From positions 19,267-83,266 of IMG/VR virus record IMGVR_UViG_3300007609_001696: a DNA stretch of 64,000 bases; one strand, given 5' to 3'. Shown here in pieces: positions 41,009-49,253 of this stretch. Under the pieces are notes generated by a model. It saw only the letters and a program-made list of their open reading frames with translations, made no database searches and had not been told where the DNA came from. Within the stretch, counting starts at the first letter, position 1. Each line of letters starts with the position of its first letter. Source of the DNA: a virus. The position numbers and the translations under genes are program-made.

Positions 41009-41016
41009 TATTTATT
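41009..41016 (-). promoter_or_regulatory. Late promoter AATAAATA
   Basis: Predicted start 41003, 19 nt before the ATG at 40984. It overlaps the stop of the nucleotidyltransferase gene. Confidence 0.55.
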
Positions 41017-41419
41017 ACAACTTGCCTTCGGATCTCAGTTGTGCTCTGATCTTGGTTGCTGAAATTTCATGTATGTCTGCACCTAGATCGTGTTGTGTGA
41101 ATGTGTATCCAACACCTCTGCCATAGCTGATATCAACTATATTAGGCACTTGCGTGATAACATAGTCTTCATCTTCGTGAAATCCTTCCGCAGCAAGTGC
41201 GGTTCTAATGTTTACTACCACTTGAGAAAATGTAAACGGGTTATCATTTTGTCCAGGTACCCTGGCGTTTGCTTCCGTGTCAGCTGGCACATCTCTGCAC
41301 ATAATACACACTTGTCCAGTTTCTAACAATGCTTTTTTAAAAAGGGCTGTGTGTCCATCGTGCCAAGGTTGCCAGCGGCCCATTAGCATAGTAGTCGGGT
41401 GCTTCCAGTTAAAACTCAT
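41015..41419 (-). CDS. Small HxGH nucleotidyltransferase
   Basis: 134 residues. LMGRWQPWHDGHTALFKKAL carries the HxGH ATP-binding motif. HEISATKIRAQL is the ISxTxxR motif. It is far shorter than ATP sulfurylase and closest in size to cytidylyl/adenylyltransferases. Adjacent APS-kinase-like and DUF2061 genes make a sulfate-activation or nucleotide-donor role possible. An endonuclease gene is inserted between them. Confidence 0.7.
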   Translation of the reverse strand: MSFNWKHPTTMLMGRWQPWHDGHTALFKKALLETGQVCIMCRDVPADTEANARVPGQNDNPFTFSQVVVNIRTALAAEGFHEDEDYVITQVPNIVDISYGRGVGYTFTQHDLGADIHEISATKIRAQLRSEGKL

Positions 41420-42030
41420 ATTTTTTCCTTACAGTTATCAAAGTGTCTTTTTTTCATACTACCTAAATATCTTCCTTCGGACCCGCAATGCGGACATGTA
41501 ATATTAGGTTTTGATTTAATAGTATTCGCAGATTTTAATCTTGATTCTTTAGTTATTACTTGTTTTTTTCTTGCTTGACGAATTTTATTTTTTGTTTCTT
41601 CACTTACAGATTTACCTGTGTGTGTTTGTTTAATTCTTTCCCTGTGAGCAGGATCTTCCCATAATGCCTTAGATGCCTGTCTTAGTTTTTCTATATATTC
41701 TGGATTTTGGTTTCTGTTCTTTGCGGCTACGCTTAATTTATTTCTTACTTCTTCATCTAAATTAAACATTAAATTATTTCGTTGATTATATACACTTTCA
41801 GATGTAAGATCTAATTCATTTAACATTCTATTTTCAACTTCTTGACATTCCTTCATTGGTCCTTTGTGTAAAATTTCTCTTTCCCAAATATAATCAGGAT
41901 TATTAAAATCGTTCCAAAACCTCTCAGATGCTGAAGAACACACATAGCCGTCGTTTTCTGTTCCTTTGTGGTATCCTATATAAATCTTATTCAATGTCTT
42001 GTTTGTCCAACGATATACAAATGAGTCCAT
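41416..42030 (-). CDS. GIY-YIG homing endonuclease
   Basis: 204 residues. N-terminal VYRWTNKTLNKIYIGYHKG is the GIY-YIG module (variant VYR...YIG). Then RFWNDFNNPDYIW, Glu in ECQEVENRML, NUMOD3-like repeats (HTGKSVSEETKNKIRQARK) and a C2HC zinc finger ITCPHCGSEG...H..NC. AT-rich and Lys/Asn-rich compared with its neighbours. It has its own late promoter and separates two functionally linked genes, as expected for a free-standing mobile endonuclease. Confidence 0.88.
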   Translation of the reverse strand: MDSFVYRWTNKTLNKIYIGYHKGTENDGYVCSSASERFWNDFNNPDYIWEREILHKGPMKECQEVENRMLNELDLTSESVYNQRNNLMFNLDEEVRNKLSVAAKNRNQNPEYIEKLRQASKALWEDPAHRERIKQTHTGKSVSEETKNKIRQARKKQVITKESRLKSANTIKSKPNITCPHCGSEGRYLGSMKKRHFDNCKEKI

Positions 42031-42048
42031 AACTTTCTCCTACAAAGT

Positions 42049-42056
42049 TATTTATC
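42049..42056 (-). promoter_or_regulatory. Late promoter GATAAATA for the GIY-YIG gene
   Basis: Predicted start 42043; AGGAG and ATG follow within 13 nt. The flanking 42057-42121 is otherwise non-coding. Confidence 0.65.
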
Positions 42057-42121
42057 ATATTGTGCCATTAACCTAACATTTATGCCACCGGCCCAACATC
42101 TGTGTGGTAGGTTTCTTCCAA

Positions 42122-42349
42122 TCAAATTTCTTTTCCATCTTTTACTCCGTATTTGATGTATCTATACCATATTCGTTCATGACCGTAGTACAGCACAAAC
42201 TTTATAACTAAATCTGCTAAAAACACAGCACCCACTGCTTTTGGCGGCAAGCCAAAAAACCAAGCAATAAGTGCTGTTGTAATACTGGCTATGATTCGCC
42301 AGGTGACTGCTTTGGCAATGTGTCTTTTTCTTTCAACAGCATGACTCAT
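42122..42349 (-). CDS. DUF2061 membrane protein
   Basis: 75 residues. KAVTWRIIASITTALIAWFFG, then VFLADLVIKFVLYYGHERIWYRYIKYG, is the DUF2061 signature (two helices and YYxHERxW). In bacteria the family is often found with sulfate-activation genes. ATGA overlap with the kinase gene. Confidence 0.8.
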   Translation of the reverse strand: MSHAVERKRHIAKAVTWRIIASITTALIAWFFGLPPKAVGAVFLADLVIKFVLYYGHERIWYRYIKYGVKDGKEI

Positions 42350-42765
42350 GCAACCGACTCCTGTAGATGGTTGGCAAAACTTTGAATTTCGCTGTCAGAC
42401 AGATGTCTTGTTATGTGAAAGTGCACATGCCCTACAGGTGGCTCAAACATTTTGTTGGTGTCTTCAAACCTGCCTTGAGAAATAGTGTCTACCCATATCA
42501 CTATGTCTGCACCAAATGCAGATCTTGCTGACTCGGTAGGACACACAAAATCACACATCACGTGTCTTCCGTTGGATTTTTCAAAGTCTGCAAAGGTTCT
42601 CATGCGATTGGCCTGCCTTATTCTGCCTTCTGGTGCAAAGTCCCAGTCATTGGCCATTTCTCTGACTGCGTCAGCATTGTACCAAGCATAGCCCAGGTGT
42701 TTTTGTAATCTTTGCGCAAGATGAGTTTTTCCTGAACCAGGAAGACCCATTATAAGAATTTTCAT
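42346..42765 (-). CDS. APS-kinase-like P-loop kinase
   Basis: 139 residues. Walker A GLPGSGKTHLA, YNADAVR (APS kinase has DGDxxR) and MCDFVCPTESARSAF (the family's SPxxxxR substrate segment). Probably phosphorylates adenylyl sulfate or a related nucleotide. The DUF2061 partner supports a sulfur link. With the sulfotransferase at 59254 it could supply PAPS (inference). Confidence 0.72.
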   Translation of the reverse strand: MKILIMGLPGSGKTHLAQRLQKHLGYAWYNADAVREMANDWDFAPEGRIRQANRMRTFADFEKSNGRHVMCDFVCPTESARSAFGADIVIWVDTISQGRFEDTNKMFEPPVGHVHFHITRHLSDSEIQSFANHLQESVA

Positions 42766-42789
42766 AGTGTAATAACCTAATGTATAACC

Positions 42790-42797
42790 TATTTATT
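42790..42797 (-). promoter_or_regulatory. Late promoter AATAAATA for the kinase
   Basis: Predicted start 42784, leader about 18 nt to the ATG at 42765. Confidence 0.5.
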
Positions 42798-42852
42798 TGC
42801 AAAAAACCCTATACCAAAATTTATATGTTTGATGTAGTTTTATTAAACACAA

Positions 42853-42904
42853 ACTAAATATTTTTGTGATTGGGTCCTGCCTAATCTTTAGACAGGGCTC
42901 TGTC
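42853..42904 (+). promoter_or_regulatory. phoH leader with a late-promoter variant and two overlapping hairpins
   Basis: ACTAAATA at 42853-42860 (start near 42866) leads into CCTGCCTAA-TCT-TTAGACAGG (42876-42896, one mismatch). The 3' arm of that hairpin also forms GACAG-GGCT-CTGTC (42891-42904). The two stems are mutually exclusive. GGAGG and the TTG start follow 15 nt later. Confidence 0.45.
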
Positions 42905-42929
42905 CAAATGCAAATATTTGGAGGCAACT

Positions 42930-43652
42930 TTGTCTAAGAAGCAAAAACGCAACTTTAACAATTCAAACGTAAGTAATTTCAATGATTTCGTCAGAGAACG
43001 AAAAAGATCAATCGAACTCATTCCTAGAAGCTTGAATCAGGAAAAATACATAGATTTATTGCTGGATCGCTCAAAATACATTGTATTTGCCAGTGGTCCT
43101 GCAGGAACAGGAAAAACCATGTTGGCTACCTTAGCTGGAATTCGCGCACTCAAAGAGCGAAGCATTGATAAAATAGTGCTAACTAGACCAGCAGTTGGCG
43201 TAGACGACGAAAAGCATGGTTTTTTACCAGGGGACCTAAATCAAAAAATGGAACCTTGGACCAAACCATTATTTGACGTATTTGCGGAGTACTATTCACC
43301 GCAAGAAATTGCCAAAATGCTAGAAGAACAAACAATTGAAATAAGCCCACTAGCATTTATGCGTGGTAGAACTTTTAAAAACAGCTGGATCATCGCTGAC
43401 GAGATGCAGAATGCGACACCATCGCAAATGAAGATGTTGCTAACACGCTTGGGCGAAAACAGTCAAATGGTGGTCACAGGAGACATCAAACAGGCGGATA
43501 GAGCCAACAATGAGAACGGCTTGCTGGATTTCAGCATGCTCTATGAACGTTATGGCAAAAGCACGATGATAGATTTCGTCCAGTTTGAAAACAAAGACAT
43601 TGAACGTCATCCAGTGGTAGAAGAAGTACTCAAAATGTATGGCGAAGGATAA
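42930..43652 (+). CDS. phoH: PhoH-family ATPase
   Basis: 240 residues from a TTG at 42930, chosen because GGAGG is 6 nt upstream; no in-frame ATG precedes the core. SGPAGTGKTMLA is Walker A, IVLTRPAVGVDDEKHGFLPGDL the PhoH signature, and SWIIADEMQNATPSQM Walker B. A cytoplasmic ATPase of unknown role, widespread in marine phages. One of four plus-strand genes, ending in a shared bidirectional terminator. Confidence 0.93.
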   Translation: MSKKQKRNFNNSNVSNFNDFVRERKRSIELIPRSLNQEKYIDLLLDRSKYIVFASGPAGTGKTMLATLAGIRALKERSIDKIVLTRPAVGVDDEKHGFLPGDLNQKMEPWTKPLFDVFAEYYSPQEIAKMLEEQTIEISPLAFMRGRTFKNSWIIADEMQNATPSQMKMLLTRLGENSQMVVTGDIKQADRANNENGLLDFSMLYERYGKSTMIDFVQFENKDIERHPVVEEVLKMYGEG

Positions 43653-43677
43653 TAAAGGGGCCTTGTGCCCCTTTATT
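43651..43677. terminator. Bidirectional terminator between convergent genes
   Basis: AATAAAGGGGC-CTTGT-GCCCCTTTATT: a perfect 11-bp stem with a 5-nt loop, A/T-rich at the base on both sides. It lies between phoH (plus) and the FG-GAP protein (minus). Confidence 0.88.
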
Positions 43678-43679
43678 GT

Positions 43680-45827
43680 TTAGGCAATATCCAAGCCAAA
43701 ATTCTGCAGAGTCGGAATGTGTAGAGGTGTAAATTCCTCAGAAAATTCACTTGCCCAAACAGCAAAGTCGTCTCTGCCCATGGAGTTGGCCATGTCCACA
43801 TACACTTGAGCTTGACTCTGCGTAGGAGTAGCACCAATGAGGTTTTCATACAGTGTGTCAACAGTGTCTTCTACAGTGTAATCGCCAATGTAATCTAATG
43901 CGGCGCCGGCCACCATCTCATCACTCCACCCTTGCTGATACAAATCCAAACCAATGCTCACAATGTTTGGATCACGCAGTGTTTCAACTCCAAGTGTTGC
44001 AGTCACCACACTGGCCAAACTGCCCAAGTTGTCTGAATAACTGATGTTGGCCACACCGTCGTCTACTGTAAACTCGTTGTTCCACACAGCAAATTCTATT
44101 CCGTTGGCAACTTGGTCAGCGGTTTTTTGCTTGTTTTCTGCACTTTCGCTGAAATGATACAATAAATGGGCTCTGGTAAACCCAGGCGTATTTTCCAAGT
44201 CATTTAGCCACCATGCAAAGCCTTCTGCATCCGGGTCACGTCCAAGCACATTGTTGTACAGGGCTGTGATGTATTGTTCGTTTGAAGAATCGGCACCATA
44301 GGTGTTGGCGAATTCTGCGCTTTGTAAAAAGCTGTTGGCTGTGCCCAGCAGGTTCAGTTTACCAGTGTCCAGCATATTGATCCAATAGCCCAAACCTTCG
44401 GCATCCGGAGTTCGGTCAAATGCAGCACTGTACAATCTATAGGCCTGTCCTGCGTTACCTTCAACGTCAAATGCAATGCTACGGTCTTCAAGATACAAAC
44501 GATCTCTGCTGAACATGGTGTCGTTTTCGTACACCATCATGTACTCGCCGTAGTTTCCGCCAGGTGTTGGGTGGTCCCTGTAGATTTTTTCTTGCCAGAT
44601 TGCTTCTGCTGATCCGTCATTGTCAATGTCTGCCCAGTGCAAACTTGGTTCTTGCCAATCTTCTAAGTCAGCAATTTTTAACAATTCTTTATTAACAGGT
44701 GAAAAGTTGCCCTGGCGGTCGTTGAGCCACACGCTTTCGTTGATGCTCTCATTTTCAATGCCATACGTCTCAACATAAAAATCGTCAAAGCCATCGTTGT
44801 TGAAGTCTAAAAGTCCCAGCCCGTTGTTGCCTACGCCATCATTGAAAATTGGAATAGATTTTTCTTCGTCAAGCTGAAAAGTTCCGTTTGCTTTTTGAAG
44901 GTAGACTCCCAAAGATAAGTCGCCTGCATTTTCAATGAATTCAGCTTCAAGCACAGCAAGAAAATCTTCCATGCCGTCGCCGTTTATATCACTTCCGTGA
45001 ATTTCGATAGATCCAAATTGACTATGGATTCCTGAGGCATGTGGTTTTTCCACTTGTTGAACAATCTCGTATACGCCATTAGCATCTTTTTGATAAATGT
45101 CTATGTTGTTGATAGATTCTATTTGATCGTTTCTATGAATATAGTTTCCGGCTACTATAGTAGGGTCTCCACTGTTTTCTAAAAAACCTATACCCGAATA
45201 GCTGTATTGTAAATCTGAAAGCCTAAATGTTGAAGTGTCTGGCCTAAATTCTGGAGAGACAAGCTTTTCTGATGCATAGGTAAATTGTCCCTGACCGTTG
45301 TTTAAGTAAATATCTAGATGCTCAAATGCCGCAACAACAAGGTCTAAATCTCCGTCACCGTCAACATCGCCCGAATCTCCGATGTGATTAAAACTACCCG
45401 AGCCGTTTCGATTTGGCGTGCCTACAATTAATGAGCTTGTATCAATAGGACCACCGGCAGAACCTTGCACATACTTGATATTGCTTCCAAAAAAGAAATC
45501 CGAGTCTCTATTGTTCCCCTCTAGCCCTTGATCTAGTAAAATACTGTCGCTATAACCATCTGTATTAAAGTCGCCGTCCACACTAAATCGCATATATTCG
45601 GTGGTAAATGGCAGTGCTTTGGGCGTATAGCTATTTCCGTTATTTTCCCAGTATACTGATTGCATTAGTGGCGTTTGAATAAAATTACTAGGATGAGAAA
45701 TGATATCAATATCCCCATCAGCATCATAATCGCCAAAACTTAAATTTGGCTTGCCCATTGGATACAATCCAGGTACTGCATTTGCGTCGTCATAATACAC
45801 AGGGCTTTGTGATGTTTTGTTCAGCAT
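43680..45827 (-). CDS. FG-GAP/VCBS-repeat protein with DUF4214 repeats
   Basis: 715 residues. The N-terminal two thirds is an FG-GAP beta-propeller with calcium loops (DYDADGDIDI, DVDGDGDLDLV, DINGDGMEDF, DFNNDGFDDF, DIDNDGSAEA). Residues near 460-600 carry DUF4214 units (YRLYSAAFDRTPDAEGLGYW, LYNNVLGRDPDAEGFAWW). No signal peptide is visible. DUF4214 is normally found in secreted or cell-surface proteins of Proteobacteria, so transfer from a host is likely. A receptor-binding or fibre role is possible, as is an unrelated cargo function. Confidence 0.8.
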   Translation of the reverse strand: MLNKTSQSPVYYDDANAVPGLYPMGKPNLSFGDYDADGDIDIISHPSNFIQTPLMQSVYWENNGNSYTPKALPFTTEYMRFSVDGDFNTDGYSDSILLDQGLEGNNRDSDFFFGSNIKYVQGSAGGPIDTSSLIVGTPNRNGSGSFNHIGDSGDVDGDGDLDLVVAAFEHLDIYLNNGQGQFTYASEKLVSPEFRPDTSTFRLSDLQYSYSGIGFLENSGDPTIVAGNYIHRNDQIESINNIDIYQKDANGVYEIVQQVEKPHASGIHSQFGSIEIHGSDINGDGMEDFLAVLEAEFIENAGDLSLGVYLQKANGTFQLDEEKSIPIFNDGVGNNGLGLLDFNNDGFDDFYVETYGIENESINESVWLNDRQGNFSPVNKELLKIADLEDWQEPSLHWADIDNDGSAEAIWQEKIYRDHPTPGGNYGEYMMVYENDTMFSRDRLYLEDRSIAFDVEGNAGQAYRLYSAAFDRTPDAEGLGYWINMLDTGKLNLLGTANSFLQSAEFANTYGADSSNEQYITALYNNVLGRDPDAEGFAWWLNDLENTPGFTRAHLLYHFSESAENKQKTADQVANGIEFAVWNNEFTVDDGVANISYSDNLGSLASVVTATLGVETLRDPNIVSIGLDLYQQGWSDEMVAGAALDYIGDYTVEDTVDTLYENLIGATPTQSQAQVYVDMANSMGRDDFAVWASEFSEEFTPLHIPTLQNFGLDIA

Positions 45828-45828
45828 G

Positions 45829-46428
45829 TTAAATTCCTGTGATCATACTATAAATTTCGCACCAATTATCAACACGTTTGATGTTATACTCTGCAACATC
45901 AAACTTTGCATTGTGATGATGATTTACCAAAATTGAATTCAAGCCTAGCTCAGTACCTACTACTGCATTTTCAGGTTTATCTTCTACCCAGTAGCATTCT
46001 GTGCCAGCGTATTCAGCAAGTGCATCGTCTTTGTCTGCTCCGGTGTCCAAGTATACATACTTTTCAAAAATGGTTGGACCAAACATTTCAATCAAGTTTT
46101 TAGTTCGCAAATACTGTGAATATGGATCATTACTCAAACTGGTGATTGCATGAAATACAAAACCGTGTTCTTCTTGCAGTTTCTTAACGTATTTGATAGC
46201 ATCACGAAGTGGGGGCAACCGACGGATCCAAGCACTTTCGTTGAACATACGAATCAGTCGCTTAGACTCACCTTTTTCAATACCGTATTTTTTGCTCATC
46301 AAGTATTCACCGTCACCGGCAACAACAGCATAATCGTGTCGTTTCATCCACTGGTCAAAGGCGTACTCCCAGTCAAAGAGACACCCATCCACGTCTGTTA
46401 GAATCAACTTATCTTTTCTGTACCTCAT
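45829..46428 (-). CDS. HAD-like phosphatase
   Basis: 199 residues from MRYRKDKLILTDVDGCLFDW. DVDGCLFD is HAD motif I (DxDG). AITSLSN is motif II and YWVEDKPENA motif IV. Substrate unknown; similar genes are frequent in marine T4-like phages. Start chosen at the Met closest to motif I with GGGGTAC upstream. Confidence 0.8.
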   Translation of the reverse strand: MRYRKDKLILTDVDGCLFDWEYAFDQWMKRHDYAVVAGDGEYLMSKKYGIEKGESKRLIRMFNESAWIRRLPPLRDAIKYVKKLQEEHGFVFHAITSLSNDPYSQYLRTKNLIEMFGPTIFEKYVYLDTGADKDDALAEYAGTECYWVEDKPENAVVGTELGLNSILVNHHHNAKFDVAEYNIKRVDNWCEIYSMITGI

Positions 46429-46452
46429 AGTACCCCAATCTAGTAAAACATC

Positions 46453-46460
46453 GATAAATA
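46453..46460 (+). promoter_or_regulatory. Late promoter GATAAATA, start at the endonuclease ATG
   Basis: GATAAATA, AAAAT, ATG on the plus strand. Predicted +1 is 46466, the A of ATG. No Shine-Dalgarno is present. Confidence 0.65.
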
Positions 46461-46465
46461 AAAAT

Positions 46466-47117
46466 ATGTTCAAACAAAATAAATATTCACAGGTTTATTA
46501 TAGCATTATTAACCGAGCAAAGTCAAGAGATATTTCAGGTTATTATGAAAAGCATCACGTAATTCCTAGATCACTGGGAGGTGCTGATGACGAAACTAAT
46601 CTAGTTAAATTAACAGCCAGAGAGCATTTTATTTGCCATTTGCTTTTACCTAAAATGCTAGAAGGAGAATCCTATCATAAAATGCTTTATGCATATGTTA
46701 TCATGTCTGGAAGAAAAATCTACGGGTCTAGAAAATATGCTTTTTATAGAGAAGAATATTCAAAAATTGCAAGTAAAACTGGTGCACTAAATCCTATGTG
46801 GGGCGTAGATCGGTCAGGAGAAAAAAAATACATTTTACGGTATGAAACACACCGAAGAAACTAAACGCAAAATAAGCAAATCAAAAAAAGGTCAAGGTAA
46901 AGGAGTACCAAAAGGACCGATGTCTAATGAAACAAAACAAAAATTGTCCGAATCAAGAAGGAAAAATTCTGTAAAGTATTCTTTTATGCACCCAGAACAT
47001 GGAAAATTCGTAGGCTCAACCGGCGATCTTGGAAGATCTTATGATATACGAACCTCTGAAGTTTATAAATTAGTTAAAGGATACTACAAAACTTATAAAG
47101 GTTGGCAGTTAATTTAA
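46466..47117 (+). pseudogene. HNH/NUMOD3 homing endonuclease with a frameshift in an A8 run
   Basis: The first 120 or so codons encode an HNH nuclease (YEKHHVIPRSLGGADDETNLVKLTAREHFICHLLL). After NPMWGVDRSGEKK the frame is lost. The +1-shifted frame continues with MKHTEETKRKISKSKKGQGKG (NUMOD3) and a C-terminal DNA-binding part to 47117. Removing one A from the A8 run at 46821-46828 would give SGEKNTFYGMKHTEETK, a standard NUMOD3 (NPFYG.KHT) motif. So this is one gene of about 217 codons, broken by an indel, a sequencing error or a slippage site. Confidence 0.85.
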
Positions 47118-47131
47118 TATTACGTTGTCCT

Positions 47132-47308
47132 TCATGCATTTTCCTTTTGTTCTGCCAGTTCTTTCAGTTTTAACAACAAAGAATTGATCTCGCGAATAGT
47201 TGGTTTAAACTCGTCGTTTTCAAAATAATCACTCAATCGCCATTCAACTTCACGCTCGAGCATACTTTGAATTTCTTCGATGCTTTCTTGCACAGTATCA
47301 TTAATCAT
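47132..47308 (-). CDS. Small helical protein
   Basis: 58 residues, MINDTVQESIEEIQSML..., acidic coiled coil ending LKLKELAEQKENA. The ATG overlaps the upstream stop (TAATG), supporting translation. Function unknown. It ends 15 nt from the convergent endonuclease gene. Confidence 0.6.
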   Translation of the reverse strand: MINDTVQESIEEIQSMLEREVEWRLSDYFENDEFKPTIREINSLLLKLKELAEQKENA

Positions 47309-47574
47309 TACTCTGCCTCCTTGGGTGCAAACAACCTGCTCATGTTCTCGTACACTATATTGTACGCATTCAACTCATAACTGTAAATGTAGTAAAACTC
47401 GTCGTCACTTTCAAACAGTGGAGCATCAGTGTGTGTGCTGGCCACATATTCATCATAAAAGCGGCTCATACTCAACATGCCTTCTAGTGCGTCACCGCGA
47501 CCACGAGCCGTAATCAACTTGATTGCCTCTTCGTAGCTTAGAGCATTTACATAAGCTTCTGGAATACGGAACAT
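47308..47574 (-). CDS. Small conserved early protein
   Basis: 88 residues, helical, acidic; not recognised. Preceded by a near-consensus host promoter and a leader (TAGGGTTAG...AGAGGTAGAAA) very like that of the gene at 51127. First gene of a two-gene early unit. Confidence 0.6.
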   Translation of the reverse strand: MFRIPEAYVNALSYEEAIKLITARGRGDALEGMLSMSRFYDEYVASTHTDAPLFESDDEFYYIYSYELNAYNIVYENMSRLFAPKEAE

Positions 47575-47607
47575 ATTTTCTACCTCTCTAACTAACCCTA
47601 CACACTA

Positions 47608-47635
47608 ATAATAACACATGCAGGAAAGATGTCAA
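47608..47635 (-). promoter_or_regulatory. Sigma70-type promoter
   Basis: TTGACA, 16 nt, TATTAT on the minus strand; start near 47601, leader about 27 nt. The rest of the 200-nt gap (47575-47773) shows a short open stretch without a start codon and nothing else recognisable. Confidence 0.7.
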
Positions 47636-47773
47636 GAGAAAATTAGAATTTTTTAATTAATTAGATCTATTTGCTTAACACAACTGAATTGCATGGTGTA
47701 AAACTCGTGTAGAGTGCGGATCTGCTAGGCTTGCATATCCTCTTCTACCACAATGCGTTGTCCTGCTTTTTGT

Positions 47774-48640
47774 TTATTTTGATCGGAATTCTAACACCAG
47801 GTGACTTCCTGATCTAAAAATACATTGTTTACTTTGCGCAACAAATCGATCATAAACTTGATCATTTATTTCTCTAACATGTTCAGGCATATGAATTGGT
47901 ATTGGGTGATAGTTCATGTGATTGCAAATTATTACCCTTCCGTTGAATTCTGTACAGATTTTGGTCCACAAACTGTCTATTTGCTTTTCAGTAAAATGTT
48001 CAATTGCTTCACAGAATATAATGGTATCAAATTCTTGTATATTGATGTGGTCACATATATTTTCTATAGACTCTATAATAGGAGTAACATTTATTGTATT
48101 ATTAAAAAATATTTTAGAAGTAATATCAAATAGTTCTTGACAGTAGTTGCCGCTATCAAATGATACTACATCGGCTCCACAATATTTTAAAGCATGTGCA
48201 AGCGATCCTCTTCCGCCTGCTACGTCTAATACTTTTCTAGGGATTCTAGTCTTTTTTTCTAAAATCCAGTCGCACTGGTTTTTTATTTTGTAATTGTGAT
48301 CTTCTTGTTGCCCAAACCAATCACATTGATCACTGAACATATAATCCCAATCCCATAATTCTTTGTTGGTTATCTCTTTAACTACTAATGGATCTATTCC
48401 GTCGAAGTCTTTCTTGACAAATTTTTCCCAAGAAGGCCAACTGCCGCCTCGGAGAAGATTATAATGACCTTCTATAGAATATATTTCTGGAAATTGTTCT
48501 ACAATGTCTTTCCAATATAATCCGTAAGCGTAAGCAAGTGACGGCAACTCGTCGACAAATCTTAGACATGATTTTTTCCAAGATTTTACGCCATCTCCGC
48601 CAGCTGTATCGTGTAAATTTAAAATATGTTCTTCTATCAT
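47774..48640 (-). CDS. Class I SAM-dependent methyltransferase
   Basis: 288 residues. KVLDVAGGRGSLAHALKYCGADVVSFD is motif I with the acidic residue ending strand 2. FDTIIFCEAIEHF is motif IV. An N-terminal extension of about 130 residues is rich in Trp (LWDWDYMFSDQCDWFGQQ) and may recognise the substrate. AT-rich codon use. A perfect late promoter TATAAATA lies upstream. Target unknown. Confidence 0.8.
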   Translation of the reverse strand: MIEEHILNLHDTAGGDGVKSWKKSCLRFVDELPSLAYAYGLYWKDIVEQFPEIYSIEGHYNLLRGGSWPSWEKFVKKDFDGIDPLVVKEITNKELWDWDYMFSDQCDWFGQQEDHNYKIKNQCDWILEKKTRIPRKVLDVAGGRGSLAHALKYCGADVVSFDSGNYCQELFDITSKIFFNNTINVTPIIESIENICDHINIQEFDTIIFCEAIEHFTEKQIDSLWTKICTEFNGRVIICNHMNYHPIPIHMPEHVREINDQVYDRFVAQSKQCIFRSGSHLVLEFRSK

Positions 48641-48683
48641 GCTGTTTTTTTAACCTTAGCAATGTATTTTAGCCTATTCTTTT

Positions 48684-48691
48684 TATTTATA
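48684..48691 (-). promoter_or_regulatory. Consensus late promoter TATAAATA
   Basis: Exact T4 late octamer on the minus strand; predicted start 48678, 38 nt before the methyltransferase ATG. Confidence 0.7.
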
Positions 48692-48692
48692 G

Positions 48693-49253
48693 TTACAAGT
48701 TGGTAATATAATATTCGTAGTGGTTGTCCAGTGTCCAATTTTCTGTGTCAACTGGCGTACCGTTGTGTGTTGTAAATTTGTCTATTGTGTCGAAGCACAA
48801 TCGATAGCGTTTCCAAAAATCAATCAAATCCGGTGTATCGCTGGCCCAGCCTTTTTCTCGCAACAAATCATCGCTGTCCTTGCTAAGTTTACAAGTAGGC
48901 GCATTGCATGCTTCATAAGATGTTATACGCCCTAGTAACAACAAGTCACGCAATCTACTAGCAGGAATCATGTGTTCAAAGATACCATTACCTTCGATGC
49001 CTACTTCCACATAGTGAGCACCAATATTTTCCTTGATACAATATTGATGATATCTGCGTAGTGCGTTATCCACATCGTCACGAATAAGACGACTAGTTTG
49101 TTCATCATTTCGAGTGGTATTGTACAATTCTACAAGTCGTTCTAAGTTAGCAGTAACGTACCTAGCAGTTGCTAGATACGTTTCGTTACTGCGTTGAACT
49201 CTTGAGTACTTAGGGGTTCTGAACCCCTCTAAACGTTCAACTAGTGTGGACAT
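48693..49253 (-). CDS. HNH-like protein (tentative)
   Basis: 186 residues. GNGIFEHMIPASRLRDLLLLGRITSYEACNAPTCKLSKDSDD resembles His-Me finger nucleases: EH-I-P, then N-P and LSK. Metal ligands are not certain. One-base overlap with the DGQHR gene, so the two are co-expressed from the same early promoter and may work together. Confidence 0.55.
   Translation of the reverse strand: MSTLVERLEGFRTPKYSRVQRSNETYLATARYVTANLERLVELYNTTRNDEQTSRLIRDDVDNALRRYHQYCIKENIGAHYVEVGIEGNGIFEHMIPASRLRDLLLLGRITSYEACNAPTCKLSKDSDDLLREKGWASDTPDLIDFWKRYRLCFDTIDKFTTHNGTPVDTENWTLDNHYEYYITNL

Noticed and set aside
41015-41419. ATP sulfurylase
   Set aside because: Only 134 residues and without the family's QxRNP motif; called a generic HxGH nucleotidyltransferase.
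47575-47773. Possible short gene or tRNA in the 200-nt gap
   Set aside because: An open stretch ending EEDMQA lacks any start codon, and no cloverleaf could be formed; only the promoter is supported.
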